Notes under the pieces: model-generated
What the model saw: the letters and a program-made list of their open reading frames with translations, nothing else
Told to the model about the DNA's origin: nothing
Database searches by the model: none
Assembly (NCBI GenBank): GCA_963973455.1
Contig: CAXAZF010000009.1
Coordinates: forward strand, 62,001-126,000
Direction: 5' to 3'
DNA length: 64,000 bases
Source: Marixanthomonas sp002364245
GTDB lineage: Bacteria; Bacteroidota; Bacteroidia; Flavobacteriales; Flavobacteriaceae
Shown: positions 1 through 8,641 of the stretch, piece after piece
Position numbering within the stretch: the first letter of the stretch is position 1
Layout: the number at the start of each line of letters is the position of its first letter
Program-made: the position numbers and the translations under genes

Positions 1-344
1 CCTTCAGCAGAAAGAAAAATTTAAGCAAAACCGAATTAACAGCCGGATATGGGTCTGTAACCGAAATGTATGGGTTTAGTGATTGGCGTATTGAAATACG
101 TGGCCTTTGTATAAAGGAAAAAAGCCATCCCCACGCTAAAACGGTGGAAGCTCAATTAAAACGATTGTACCAATTTGAAAAAATAGCACAGCAAATACCC
201 GTAGTAAGCTCGCTGTATAACAATGCCGGCATACAAGCCATTGAAATAGAGGAATTATACATCAACCAACTGGAAGGTAGGCCGGATGTAATTCCTTTTA
301 GAATGAATTGCAAGAGTGCAGCACCTAAAGAATTGATTTTATAA
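1..344 (+). CDS. DUF6046-like phage protein (5' end outside window)
   Basis: The reading frame is open from base 3 through the window edge, so the true start lies to the left; the first internal ATG is at 66. The visible C-terminal ~113 residues resemble the DUF6046 family of Bacteroidota tailed phages (my recognition, not searched). The end of the protein contains a PDVIPFRMN stretch. It sits directly upstream of the tail hub gene and overlaps it by one base (TAATG), so it is probably a tail or baseplate component translated with the hub. The biochemical role is unknown. Confidence 0.65.
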   Translation, partial: FSRKKNLSKTELTAGYGSVTEMYGFSDWRIEIRGLCIKEKSHPHAKTVEAQLKRLYQFEKIAQQIPVVSSLYNNAGIQAIEIEELYINQLEGRPDVIPFRMNCKSAAPKELIL

Positions 345-1315
345 TGTTAGTACTAAACGCACATATCGTTTTTGCACAATCGCGAGGCCGGAAGGAATTA
401 AACCTTCGGAAGCCTGCGAATGTTCGTATTGAAAAGTCGTGGAAAGTACTAACCGATACTGCTATTATCACCTTACCACGTAATGTGGCCGACTTTGATA
501 AACAAAAAGTAAGTGATGTATTTCGCCCTGGTGATCCGGTAACGATCAACCTTGGTTATAACGGTCAATTTACGCAGGAGTTTATCGGTTTTGTGAGTCG
601 TGTATCGGCAGATATTCCTATTCAGATACATTGTGAAGATGCGATGTGGAAGTTAAAGCAAATACCAGTACACACATCGTTTCCAAAAGCAACGTTGCAG
701 GAGTTGCTTTTTACCATTGTAGAAGATTATGCTGTGGACGCCCTCGAGGTGGACTTAGGAAAAGTGCGCTATGCCAACACAACGGTTGCAAAGGTTCTGG
801 ACGATTTAAAGCGCACCTATGGCCTTTATAGTTATATGAGCGATGATACATTGGTATGTGGCAAGATATACGGAGACGATACAAATATTGCGCCCGTAAC
901 GCTTCATTTAGAAAAGAACGTCCATAAAAATGGCAACCGTCTGGAGTATAAAAATGCCGATGATCTAAACATAAAAGTAAAAGCGGTTAGCACGATGCCA
1001 GACGGTAAAAAAATAAGCGTGGAAGTTGGTGATGAAACTGGCGAAACAAGACAGTTAACCTATTACAATATTACCAATGAAGCCGATCTTAAAAAATTAG
1101 CTGAAGAAGATCTTCGCAAGTTTAAAGTAGATGGATATCGGGGTACGTTGACCACGTTTGGTTTACCGGTAGTTGAACACGGTTATAAAGTACAATTGGA
1201 AAGTGACTTGTATCCCGATCGTGCCGGGTTGTATTATGTAGAAAGTGTGAGTGTTCGCTTTGGTGAAGGCTATCAATATAGTAGAACGATAACCCTTGGA
1301 GATCGCGCACAATGA
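344..1315 (+). CDS. Phage tail hub protein, late control gpD-like
   Basis: This 323-residue protein has the layout of the gpD/gp27 tail-hub family. An N-terminal beta-rich part holds FRPGDPVTINLGYNG (about residues 65-80), followed by a FIGFVSRVSAD strand. The middle part (CEDAMWKLKQIP, then a VAKVLDDLKRTYGL segment) is typical of hub proteins that cap the tail tube and carry the spike. It ends in a beta-rich domain that includes DLYPDRAGLYYVESVSVRFGEG. It overlaps the preceding gene by one base and the following spike-like gene by four (ATGA), so the three are probably translationally coupled. Placement between a DUF6046 gene and baseplate genes supports the call; no catalytic function is expected. 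Confidence 0.75.
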   Translation: MLVLNAHIVFAQSRGRKELNLRKPANVRIEKSWKVLTDTAIITLPRNVADFDKQKVSDVFRPGDPVTINLGYNGQFTQEFIGFVSRVSADIPIQIHCEDAMWKLKQIPVHTSFPKATLQELLFTIVEDYAVDALEVDLGKVRYANTTVAKVLDDLKRTYGLYSYMSDDTLVCGKIYGDDTNIAPVTLHLEKNVHKNGNRLEYKNADDLNIKVKAVSTMPDGKKISVEVGDETGETRQLTYYNITNEADLKKLAEEDLRKFKVDGYRGTLTTFGLPVVEHGYKVQLESDLYPDRAGLYYVESVSVRFGEGYQYSRTITLGDRAQ

Positions 1316-1842
1316 GTTTGAATGATGAAATAGCAGAGTTTGAAAAGCTGCAGCGTGAAAAGCAACAGGAAATGATGACGCCCGGTTGCGTTTGGGCCAC
1401 GGTTAAAGAGGTAGATTGGGATGGCAAAACAATGACCGCCATAGGCGTTGAGGACGATCTTGAATATTATGATGTGCAGTTAGGGCTTGGAGCCTATTAC
1501 CGAAAGCCGGTAGTAGATAGCAAAGTGATGTTGGGCGTGCCAGAGCTGCAGAAAAATGAAACATTTTTAATTGAATGTGAAGCATTCGAGGAGGCGATTT
1601 ACGTAAGTGGCGATACCACTTTTGTTATTAAAAAAGAAGGGTTCATTATTAACCAAGGGAATGAAAATTTAAAGGATGTATGGAATGATTACTTCGCGCA
1701 ATTTGGGAAGCTCTGTGATGAGTTAAACAAGGTTGTGGTAAGTGTAGGTGTTACGCCAAATGTACCGGCCATAACCGCGATAAAAACCGAAGTAACGACA
1801 AACTTAAAACAACGTTTAAACACCATTTTAAAAGACTTATAA
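1312..1842 (+). CDS. Baseplate spike-like protein (gpV/gp45-like)
   Basis: This is a 176-residue protein. After a charged coiled N-terminus (about residues 1-25) comes a segment starting TPGCVWATVKEVDWDGKTMTA that looks like the OB-fold of spike proteins. It continues into short beta repeats (GVPELQKNETFLIE, YVSGDTTFVIKKEGF), and the C-terminus is helical. Position immediately after the hub, with an ATGA overlap, is where P2 gpV or Mu gp45 would be. I infer it is the membrane-piercing spike, or a protein equivalent to it. The family match rests on layout and context, not on a conserved motif. Confidence 0.55.
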   Translation: MSLNDEIAEFEKLQREKQQEMMTPGCVWATVKEVDWDGKTMTAIGVEDDLEYYDVQLGLGAYYRKPVVDSKVMLGVPELQKNETFLIECEAFEEAIYVSGDTTFVIKKEGFIINQGNENLKDVWNDYFAQFGKLCDELNKVVVSVGVTPNVPAITAIKTEVTTNLKQRLNTILKDL

Positions 1843-2033
1843 TGCCGATAAATTGGAATAACATACGAACAAAGTGGAAGCAGGCAATGAAAGACCCGAA
1901 GACCGCCAACAATGTAGATGAAGTAGTTGATGAGATGGTCGATGTTTTACAAACTGAAATGGGTAATGCGCAAGTTTCTGGAAGCACCAGTGATGGAGCA
2001 ACCATTGTAGCACCCACAACACAAATAACGTAA
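1842..2033 (+). CDS. Small phage protein of unknown function, 63 aa
   Basis: This short acidic protein begins MPINWNNIRTKWK. It has a helical middle rich in D, E and V (DEVVDEMVDVLQTEMG) and a Ser/Thr-rich tail. It starts on the TAATG of the spike-like gene and ends on the TAATG of the next gene, so it is held tightly inside the baseplate operon, which argues strongly that it is translated. I do not recognise the family. A role as baseplate assembly adaptor or chaperone is a guess from position only. Confidence 0.6.
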   Translation: MPINWNNIRTKWKQAMKDPKTANNVDEVVDEMVDVLQTEMGNAQVSGSTSDGATIVAPTTQIT

Positions 2034-2335
2034 TGGCCATAGATATTTTACTTGACGGAAACGATGATGTGCTGTTTGATGATAACGGCGAATTGATATT
2101 AGGTGAAACCACCTTACAAGAAGTAGGCATTATTGCGCGGCTCAATAAAGGCGATTTAAAAAGTGATCCGCTATTAGGGCCAAACCTAATTGAGTTGATC
2201 AACAGCAACGCGCCCAAGAGCGAAATACGCCAGCGATTGCGGTTGCATTTAGAACGTGACGGCAAGAGCTTGGATGATTTGGAAGATTTAATAGAGCTAA
2301 TAACTAAAAACGATCAAGGCGATGCCATTAATTGA
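2033..2335 (+). CDS. Baseplate wedge protein, W/gp25-like (or Mu gp46-like)
   Basis: The protein is 100 residues long and starts MAIDILLDGNDDVLFDDNGELILGE. This beta-hairpin opening is seen in Mu gp46/GP46-type proteins, where a DGD/DDNGEL strand precedes the wedge fold. The middle (IIARLNKGDLKSDPLLG) and the C-terminus (SEIRQRLRLHLERDG) also fit. Length and place between spike and J-like genes match P2 gpW/T4 gp25 family members, which start sheath polymerisation from the baseplate. It begins on a TAATG junction and overlaps the next gene by 14 bases. The exact family is uncertain. Confidence 0.6.
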   Translation: MAIDILLDGNDDVLFDDNGELILGETTLQEVGIIARLNKGDLKSDPLLGPNLIELINSNAPKSEIRQRLRLHLERDGKSLDDLEDLIELITKNDQGDAIN

Positions 2336-2636
2336 AGGTAACAGACCGGCAACATTTAAAGCAATGCCCAACCAAAACTGGTTGGACTTAGCCATTGAAA
2401 CTACCGGAAGTGTGGAAGGTGTGTTTTTGGCCTGTCTTGAAAATGGCACCCAAATAGATGGTGCTGCCGCCTTGCAAACTGAATTTAAAACCCCATTACC
2501 AATCGTTAACCGTGAGGTATTGGACTTTTATATAGAACGTGGCGTAGTACCGGCCACCAACTTTGAAAATATTGATTTAACTGAAAAATGCATGTACTCC
2601 GTATGCGATTATGCTGAGGAGGGTTATTGGGAATAA
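2322..2636 (+). CDS. LysM-like phage tail protein (tail X analogue)
   Basis: The 104-residue product contains a LysM-like core: NWLDLAIETTGSVEGVF (a helix), then a short loop with LENGTQIDGA, then strand-forming FKTPLPIV. The second half has the pattern VLDFYIERGVVPATNF. Such proteins in Bacteroidota phages appear to occupy the place of P2 tail protein X, a LysM protein of the tail. The gene overlaps its upstream neighbour by 14 bases and ends three bases before the fibre start codon used here. The family assignment is from pattern recognition only. Confidence 0.5.
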   Translation: MPLIEGNRPATFKAMPNQNWLDLAIETTGSVEGVFLACLENGTQIDGAAALQTEFKTPLPIVNREVLDFYIERGVVPATNFENIDLTEKCMYSVCDYAEEGYWE

Positions 2637-2638
2637 TT

Positions 2639-5146
2639 ATGGCAAAACTGGATTTACACAAAAGATTAGAGCAAAGCTCACCATTAGAAACGGCAAAACT
2701 GGATGCTAACTGGACAGCTATTGAAGACAAGATTGAGGAGCTTGAAAATGCTCAACAAACCGCTACCATCGAAAATCAATACGATGATATTGCAGCTATG
2801 TTGGCCGATCAAAACAACCAAACCACAATGGCATTGCAATACGTGGATGATGCTACCGATGATCCTACGGTTGAGTATGATGAAGAAGACGAAACCGATG
2901 TAAAATATCGCTATTATGAAAAGCTCCCTACAAGTACCGGGATATTAGATAATTACCGAAAGCTTACCAATGAAGAGCAGCAGGATATTCAATTTGGTGT
3001 ACAAAAAGTAGAAGATCAAAATGGGAATGAATTTAAGTCGGCTTTAAAGGTAGTCTATGGTGATGGTTTTACGGTTTCCAAATTACCGGATGGAGGGTAT
3101 CGAGTGGATTTTGAGGGGGGTGGATCTCAGGGAGTTTCATTACCAGATATTTATTTAGCATCAGATTATGACATTAAAGGTGATGGAATAGATTTTACAA
3201 CCGGAAGTATATCCAGTGGTTCGGCAAACTTAACTGTTACCGGTGCATCATTTACAAGCGCGGATATAGGTAAGGTAGTTGTTATTAGAGGTGCAGGCAC
3301 TTCTGATGACTATTTTAAGTCTTATATATTAAGTGTTACTAATTCAACTCAAGTAGTTTTAGAAGATAACGCTGTTACTACGGTAAGTGATGCCATAGGC
3401 TTCTATGGAACAGACGACACAGAAGCAATACAGACGTTAATAAATTTAGTTACAGCCAATGGCGGTGGCAAAATTATTTTCCATCAGGGAATATTTGTTA
3501 TCGATGGAGATTTAAAAAATGATGTAGGTGATAATAATATAGATTACAATTCACAAATATATATTCCATATCAAAGTTTTGCGGATATAAACAGGACAAC
3601 AATTTCGTTTGAATCAAATATAATAACAAATGGACAGCACTCTGGAATTGTAACTGGTAGAAGGACTACAAATAATGGTTCTGTTATTCGAACAACCATA
3701 ATAGGAAGTGGCACAAATCCTTCAATAATAGCTTCAAGAGGACTTATGACAGGTGTTCTTGCAGAGATTTATAATGCTGTTACGGTTCATTTTAAAGGTT
3801 TAAATTTTCAATATACCCCATTTGGAAATGTGGCTCAAATAGGAGGTTTAAATTGGGCTTATGGTTATAATATTGTTGCTGATGATATATCTGTAAACCC
3901 ATACTACGACCAATTCAGTGATTTAGATGAACACAATGTAATAGATGTTTCTGGAATAATATTGCCTAAAAGGGCTTCAGGTGCTTTTAATCGCTTGAAG
4001 GGATGTTGGGTAAGTGCATTTACAAACGGAATAGTAATTGGCGACCACGCATATTTGTACCACAACCATACAGCAGGGTGTGTAAATGGTTTGAGATTTG
4101 ATGAAATGTATCATCACGCTTATGTATATGGTCATTTAAGCCAATGGAATAAAATTCAAGTTCTAATAAATGAGGAGTGCTATTTCCATATTCACGACTT
4201 AGATATAGAATGGAGCAATTATGGAGATTGGTTTGACTATCAATATTTATTATCTGATGTTAGTAACTTAGGTCACGGAATAATAAATTACCACATATCT
4301 AGGTCGGGATTAGGATATAACAATAACGCTGAATTTGAAAGACTAGGGGGCACGAAAATTTTATGCAAGCCAGTAACTTTTGAAAATTCAAGCAGTTTGA
4401 CAGTAACAGGCTCGACTGATACTGAAAAGTTAAACAGCCTTTTAACTACATTAAAAAATCTTGGTCATATATTTTATGAACCCACAAGTTCTTTAATTTC
4501 TTATTATAGATTTAATAATGATTTAGTTGACCAAGTGTCTTCATTAAATGGTGCAGGTACAAGTATTTCTTATGCAACAGGAAAAGGTGGGGATGCCCTT
4601 GATTTAGCAGGTGGCACAAACTATGTAACTGTACCAGACGATGATAGTTTAAGTTTCCCATCACAAGCATTTAGTATTTCATTCCTTATTAATATAGACA
4701 CAGCAACAGGCACCCAAACAATTATAAATAAAAGGGATGCTTCAAGTAATTTGGAGTGGGAGTTTCAATTAAATTCGGGCGTGCTAAGAATGTTTATGTT
4801 TTCTTCGACAGGAAATTATCTACAAATAAACAGTACCAGTATGCTTTCAACATCCACTTGGTATCACATAGTGTTTACTGATGGCGGAAGCAATATTTTA
4901 GCTGATAAAGAGATTTATATAAACAAAGTTTCCGAAACACTTACAAGTACTGGTAGTCTTGGTACGTACACAGGAACAACTAATACTGTTTCCCCTTTAT
5001 ATATTGGAACAAAGGGAAGTTCTTTAGGTTCAAATTCACTTAACGGTAGGGTTCAGAGATTAGGTATATGGCAAGGTGATTTAAGCCAATCTGAGATTGA
5101 TACTAATTATACCACAGAGTTTACAAATGAAAACGATTTAGTTTAA
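2639..5146 (+). CDS. Tail fibre / receptor-binding protein with beta-helix and LamG domains
   Basis: I start this protein of about 835 residues at ATG 2639; an in-frame TTG at 2627 is possible but less likely. Residues 1-60 are helical (LEQSSPLETAKLDANW, then an E-rich coil) and probably attach to the baseplate. From about residue 180 a pectate-lyase-like beta-helix starts, with the typical FYGTDDTEAIQTLI element at about 255. Residues about 618-830 form a concanavalin/LamG-like domain (LISYYRFNNDLVD, TWYHIVFTDGG, RVQRLGIWQGDLS). The fibre would bind, and perhaps cut, a host surface glycan; no catalytic residues could be assigned. Base composition falls sharply after about 3150: 17 of 60 bases are G or C at 3541-3600, against 29 of 60 at 5581-5640 in the J-like gene. 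This suggests an exchanged module. Confidence 0.75.
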   Translation: MAKLDLHKRLEQSSPLETAKLDANWTAIEDKIEELENAQQTATIENQYDDIAAMLADQNNQTTMALQYVDDATDDPTVEYDEEDETDVKYRYYEKLPTSTGILDNYRKLTNEEQQDIQFGVQKVEDQNGNEFKSALKVVYGDGFTVSKLPDGGYRVDFEGGGSQGVSLPDIYLASDYDIKGDGIDFTTGSISSGSANLTVTGASFTSADIGKVVVIRGAGTSDDYFKSYILSVTNSTQVVLEDNAVTTVSDAIGFYGTDDTEAIQTLINLVTANGGGKIIFHQGIFVIDGDLKNDVGDNNIDYNSQIYIPYQSFADINRTTISFESNIITNGQHSGIVTGRRTTNNGSVIRTTIIGSGTNPSIIASRGLMTGVLAEIYNAVTVHFKGLNFQYTPFGNVAQIGGLNWAYGYNIVADDISVNPYYDQFSDLDEHNVIDVSGIILPKRASGAFNRLKGCWVSAFTNGIVIGDHAYLYHNHTAGCVNGLRFDEMYHHAYVYGHLSQWNKIQVLINEECYFHIHDLDIEWSNYGDWFDYQYLLSDVSNLGHGIINYHISRSGLGYNNNAEFERLGGTKILCKPVTFENSSSLTVTGSTDTEKLNSLLTTLKNLGHIFYEPTSSLISYYRFNNDLVDQVSSLNGAGTSISYATGKGGDALDLAGGTNYVTVPDDDSLSFPSQAFSISFLINIDTATGTQTIINKRDASSNLEWEFQLNSGVLRMFMFSSTGNYLQINSTSMLSTSTWYHIVFTDGGSNILADKEIYINKVSETLTSTGSLGTYTGTTNTVSPLYIGTKGSSLGSNSLNGRVQRLGIWQGDLSQSEIDTNYTTEFTNENDLV

Positions 5147-5156
5147 ACATAAATTA

Positions 5157-6071
5157 ATGACAACAATAAACGACATACAAGACGAAATTTGGACTGAAGT
5201 AGACAACAGTGCCGACCTACAGGCAACGGCTATTTTAACCCAAAAAGAGAAAGCATCTTTAACCGATGTTACCAGCACCAGTAGGGTGTCCTTTTTTAGG
5301 TTGTGGGTGTTTGTTGTGGCTACGGTTATTTGGGCGCGGCAACAGCTATGGGAAACCCTAAAGCAAGACATTGAAGACAGAACGAGCGTTACACGCCCTT
5401 TTACAAAAGGGTGGTTTATACAGCAGACCCTTAACTATCAACACGGGCAAACCCTGCCGGAAAGTGGTATTTATGACAATGCCGGTTTGACAATTAAAGA
5501 GGTAGAAGAAAAGAAGATCGTGGCGCGCTCTGCAGTAGAAGAAAAAATTATAAGCGGTATAGGAACCTTACGTATTAAAGCAGCCCGTTTGGTAGATGAT
5601 GAGTTAGAACGGTTAACTGGATCACAGCTTTCGGGTTTGCAAGCCTATTGGGATAAAATGACCGCTGCCGGCATTAGCGTAGTATGTTCCAGTGATGATG
5701 CTGATTTGTTAAAGGTAAAGGTGGACATCTATTTTAAACCCGATCTATTGAGTGCTACCGGTAAACGCTTGGACGGTGCCGATGACACCCCCGTTATAAC
5801 GGCATTAAATAGCTATTTAAAAGCTAAAAACGTGAACGATTTTGATGGTGAAATATCCCTTAATGATCTTGAGAATGTTATGGAAGCTGTGGAAGGTGTG
5901 CATAGTGCGTTTATCACGTTGGCCAACTCAAAATACGGAATAGGATCGGTTTATGACACGGTTAATGCTGATAGGTACAGTGGAACCATCACGGATTTTA
6001 GGAAGCCAAATAGCGGTTATTTTAAACTGGATATTCCAGAATGTGAATTTAACTATACAGCCAAAGTATAA
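5157..6071 (+). CDS. Baseplate J-like protein
   Basis: This 304-residue protein looks like the Bacteroidota branch of baseplate protein J. It has a short N-terminal helical region with one hydrophobic stretch (about residues 45-62) and a central segment including TLPESGIYDNAGLTIKEVEEKKIV. The C-terminal part is a beta/alpha repeat (LLKVKVDIYFKPDLLSATG, then SLNDLENVMEAVEGVHSAFI) like the repeated domains of J. In P2-like phages J forms the baseplate wedge. The gene ends at a TAATG junction with the next gene, where the I protein is expected. Confidence 0.65.
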   Translation: MTTINDIQDEIWTEVDNSADLQATAILTQKEKASLTDVTSTSRVSFFRLWVFVVATVIWARQQLWETLKQDIEDRTSVTRPFTKGWFIQQTLNYQHGQTLPESGIYDNAGLTIKEVEEKKIVARSAVEEKIISGIGTLRIKAARLVDDELERLTGSQLSGLQAYWDKMTAAGISVVCSSDDADLLKVKVDIYFKPDLLSATGKRLDGADDTPVITALNSYLKAKNVNDFDGEISLNDLENVMEAVEGVHSAFITLANSKYGIGSVYDTVNADRYSGTITDFRKPNSGYFKLDIPECEFNYTAKV

Positions 6072-6589
6072 TGATACCCAACGCAATATATACGGTAGAT
6101 TTCAACAAGTTTGTGAAGCAGCTGTTGATCACTTTTTTACGCAAGGCTAAAACCTTGGCGTTGGTTCGTGCCGTGATAAAACCATTGATTACCGGTTATA
6201 CCGTTTTTGAAACTTTTAAGACCCGGCAAATATACATCACTGGTCACAACGCTCAAATAACATTGTTTCAGCAAGCTTTAAACGATGGTTTTGATGCTAC
6301 ACAGCGGCGTATCTATATAGCCAATGCCGTTATTGAAGATACGGAGCATTACTATGATCCTGAGTACGGTGAACCCTTGTTTTTTTATGATGATGGCGAT
6401 GGTGACCCACAATATTTTTTAGACCGTTCAACTTTTAACCAAACCGGTGGCAATTTTTCGGTTAACGTGCCAGTGGCGATGGAAGAAGCCGACCCAACTG
6501 ATAAACTATTGTTTGAAACCGCTTTAAAGGCCGAAATAGAGCGTTATAAAATTTTTGGTACAACTTATACAATTAAATATTATGCATAG
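6071..6589 (+). CDS. Baseplate/tail protein in gpI position
   Basis: A 172-residue protein that starts on the TAATG of the J-like gene. The N-terminal half is helical and basic (KFVKQLLITFLRKAKTLALVRAVIKPL). The second half is acidic and beta-like, with YYDPEYGEPLFFYDDGDGD. Its place right after J matches P2 gpI / Mu gp48, which link baseplate and fibre. I found no diagnostic motif, so the assignment is positional. It shares 8 bases with the next gene (start ATG 6582). Confidence 0.45.
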   Translation: MIPNAIYTVDFNKFVKQLLITFLRKAKTLALVRAVIKPLITGYTVFETFKTRQIYITGHNAQITLFQQALNDGFDATQRRIYIANAVIEDTEHYYDPEYGEPLFFYDDGDGDPQYFLDRSTFNQTGGNFSVNVPVAMEEADPTDKLLFETALKAEIERYKIFGTTYTIKYYA

Positions 6590-7280
6590 ATTTATTATAG
6601 AAGAGAGTGGATTTCCAAAGAACCGGGAAACGCTAAAGGAATTTCAAGAGCAATTTACCAAGCCTATTGACGAGCTGTTAAAATTGCTTCCCGGCAACCG
6701 CATATTGTGGGGCTGTGAAAAAGAAGATAACGGTGCCGGCAACGTGCTTATAAGTGCCGGACAAATAGTATATAATGGTGTAATCTATGATATAGAAGCC
6801 TATGACGGTGCAGACACGAATTTAATATCGCTGTTTGAAACGATTGAGCAGGCTTCGTTTAACACAGGAACGGCACAAAGCCCGGTTTTGGATAACCGTG
6901 ATTTTAAAACAGTGTGGAGTGGTCAATGGGGCGATGTAGCCAATAATGATCACTTGGTAAACATTACCACTTTAAGTCGAGGCCGTAAGGTTATGGAATA
7001 CCTGGCATCGGGTACTACTTATTTAGGTTACCCTACCGGTGCCATTGGGGATTCCATATATGAAATACCCGTTAATACCACCACGCGCGAATATTTTGTT
7101 TTAGGTACAGTACGACCTATAACGGGCGAAACGCTTCCGGGGGAAGTTCCTTTTTTAACACGTAATTATAGCACTACTCAATTTGAGTTGGTGATTAACA
7201 ATGAAATAGAAAGCCAGCGACTTTTGTTTGACTGGATATTGGTCGCTAAAAATGACCCCACGTTTACCGAAGTAGAATAA
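6582..7280 (+). CDS. Phage structural protein of unknown function
   Basis: The chosen start is ATG 6582, which overlaps the previous stop by 8 bases in the same style as the other late genes; an upstream in-frame TTG at 6555 would need a longer overlap. The 232-residue product opens with MHRFIIEESGFPKNRETLKEFQEQF and a short helix. It continues as a beta-rich body with repeated GAGNVLISAGQIVYNGVIYDI-like strands, typical of small fibre or baseplate decoration proteins. I do not recognise a named family. Late-operon position suggests a virion component. Confidence 0.55.
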   Translation: MHRFIIEESGFPKNRETLKEFQEQFTKPIDELLKLLPGNRILWGCEKEDNGAGNVLISAGQIVYNGVIYDIEAYDGADTNLISLFETIEQASFNTGTAQSPVLDNRDFKTVWSGQWGDVANNDHLVNITTLSRGRKVMEYLASGTTYLGYPTGAIGDSIYEIPVNTTTREYFVLGTVRPITGETLPGEVPFLTRNYSTTQFELVINNEIESQRLLFDWILVAKNDPTFTEVE

Positions 7281-7295
7281 TAAATAAGCAATGAT

Positions 7296-7820
7296 ATGAA
7301 TTATTACGAAGCATACGCCCAAACCGCACTACCAAAAGTATTGTTTAAGTTGATCGCCACTAACGATGAAGAGCTGGCGGCCTACCAAACCGAAATGGGC
7401 GGCAATTATAAACCCAACCTTGTGGTTGCAGAAACTCGCTTGATTGATGACCAAGACCCCGACTACATTGACTATGAGTATGGTATTTGTCATTTCAGAA
7501 TAAACGAGGTAGATAATTTAGTGGAACGCTCTGCAGGCGAAATAAGCACTCAGCAGTCACAATTGGCAAGAGAAACTGAAATAAACAAAACGAATGATCT
7601 GGAGGTTACTTTTGCCGGTGAAACTTTTGATTATGACAGCCACGAATTTCCATTAACGGTTGCTGCACGTGAAGTATATAGAATTGTAATTGAGGACGGT
7701 GCCACCACCAACATTCAATCTACCACCGGAAGCTACCCACTTCAAGACAGTGATATTGCTGATTTTAAAACCGCATATCATGCAAAGGTGAAAGCACTTT
7801 TAAATACTGCTATAAGCTAA
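7296..7820 (+). CDS. Phage protein of unknown function, possible fibre-associated
   Basis: This 174-residue protein begins MNYYEAYAQTALPKVLFKL. It has an acidic N-terminal half and a final helix (DSDIADFKTAYHAKVKALLNTA). The terminal helical block resembles the DUF4376-like ends of some tail fibre assembly proteins, but the match is weak. The start is the ATG at 7296; an overlapping ATG at 7291 runs into a stop after two codons. The gene ends one base before the PAS protein gene begins. The function is unknown. Confidence 0.5.
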   Translation: MNYYEAYAQTALPKVLFKLIATNDEELAAYQTEMGGNYKPNLVVAETRLIDDQDPDYIDYEYGICHFRINEVDNLVERSAGEISTQQSQLARETEINKTNDLEVTFAGETFDYDSHEFPLTVAAREVYRIVIEDGATTNIQSTTGSYPLQDSDIADFKTAYHAKVKALLNTAIS

Positions 7821-7821
7821 T

Positions 7822-8439
7822 ATGGATAATTGGTTGGAGATTTTACTTTCAATACTCGGCGGTGGTTCGCTTGTAGGTATATTGTCTTGGGTTATTTCTT
7901 TACGTAAAGACAAACGTGAAGGGATGAGTGCTGTTATCGAGTTATTTAAAGAAGATAATACCCGGTTACGCGATGAATTTAAAGAGTTGAAAACCGATTT
8001 TGATATGCACCGTGAAAATTCAAAAAAACGTGAGCAAGTTAATACTAAGACAATACAAAGCCTTCAGATAAAGCTTAATATTTTGGAAAGTGCACATCTT
8101 GATCTTCCAGTACCGCAATGGCTAAAGGATAAAAATGGGTATATGTTGAGTATTAATTCGGCCTATGAGGAAATTTTCGGGATCACAGCTGATGAGTATG
8201 TTGGAAAGAAAGACCATGATGTTTGGAAAAAAGGAATAGCTGATGCTTTTTGCAAGCATGATAACATTGTAAAACGAACCCGAAAGCATATACAGACCCA
8301 AGAGAATGTGGAAAATGAATATCATTCCGGCTGTTGGGAAGTGTTGAAATATCCAAGGTATGAAGGTTCTACATTTATAGGAATAGGCGGCATAGCTTTT
8401 AAATTAATAGAAGGGGGTTGCACCTCTGCAATGACATAA
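7822..8439 (+). CDS. Membrane-anchored coiled-coil PAS-domain protein (phage-encoded)
   Basis: The 205-residue product has three visible parts. A single N-terminal membrane segment lies at about residues 5-27 (glycine-rich, ending at WVISLRKDKRE). A long charged coiled coil follows at about 35-90. From about 97 to the end there is a PAS-like fold: PQWLKDKNGYMLSINSAYEEIFGI is the classic PAS opening, with later strands WEVLKYPRYEG and FIGIGGIAFKL. There is no kinase, GGDEF or HTH output domain. It follows tail genes and precedes a small membrane protein and the methylase. It may sense a small molecule or redox state at the inner membrane during lysogeny or lysis timing; this is inference. Confidence 0.65.
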   Translation: MDNWLEILLSILGGGSLVGILSWVISLRKDKREGMSAVIELFKEDNTRLRDEFKELKTDFDMHRENSKKREQVNTKTIQSLQIKLNILESAHLDLPVPQWLKDKNGYMLSINSAYEEIFGITADEYVGKKDHDVWKKGIADAFCKHDNIVKRTRKHIQTQENVENEYHSGCWEVLKYPRYEGSTFIGIGGIAFKLIEGGCTSAMT

Positions 8440-8441
8440 TT

Positions 8442-8639
8442 ATGAAAACAATAAGCAATTTCTGGCTATTTATAATAGCATCAATCGTATTCGTGGCCAC
8501 AGCGTTACTATTGCAAGATCATGAGCATTGTGGTACTGTATTGATTTTTGAGGGTGTATTGAGCGGCGCAAGAGGCGCAGGCGAGATATTGAAGACCTAT
8601 CAAGTAGGGAAAACCAACCCCGAAAGGTTGCGTGTATAA
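8442..8639 (+). CDS. Small phage membrane protein, 65 aa
   Basis: The start is ATG 8442, two bases after the PAS gene stop; the longer frame from TTG 8418 would add residues that overlap that gene. One strong hydrophobic segment (FWLFIIASIVFVATALLL, residues about 6-23) is followed by a soluble tail with GVLSGARGAGEIL. The size and single span would suit a holin-like, spanin-like or regulatory membrane peptide, but there is no lipobox and no neighbouring endolysin in the window. It could also be a partner of the adjacent PAS membrane protein. Function unassigned. Confidence 0.55.
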   Translation: MKTISNFWLFIIASIVFVATALLLQDHEHCGTVLIFEGVLSGARGAGEILKTYQVGKTNPERLRV

Positions 8640-8641
8640 AA

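Noticed and set aside
2639..5146. Diversity-generating retroelement target in the tail fibre
   Set aside because: No reverse transcriptase or template repeat was seen in the window, and the C-terminus is LamG-like rather than a C-type lectin fold.
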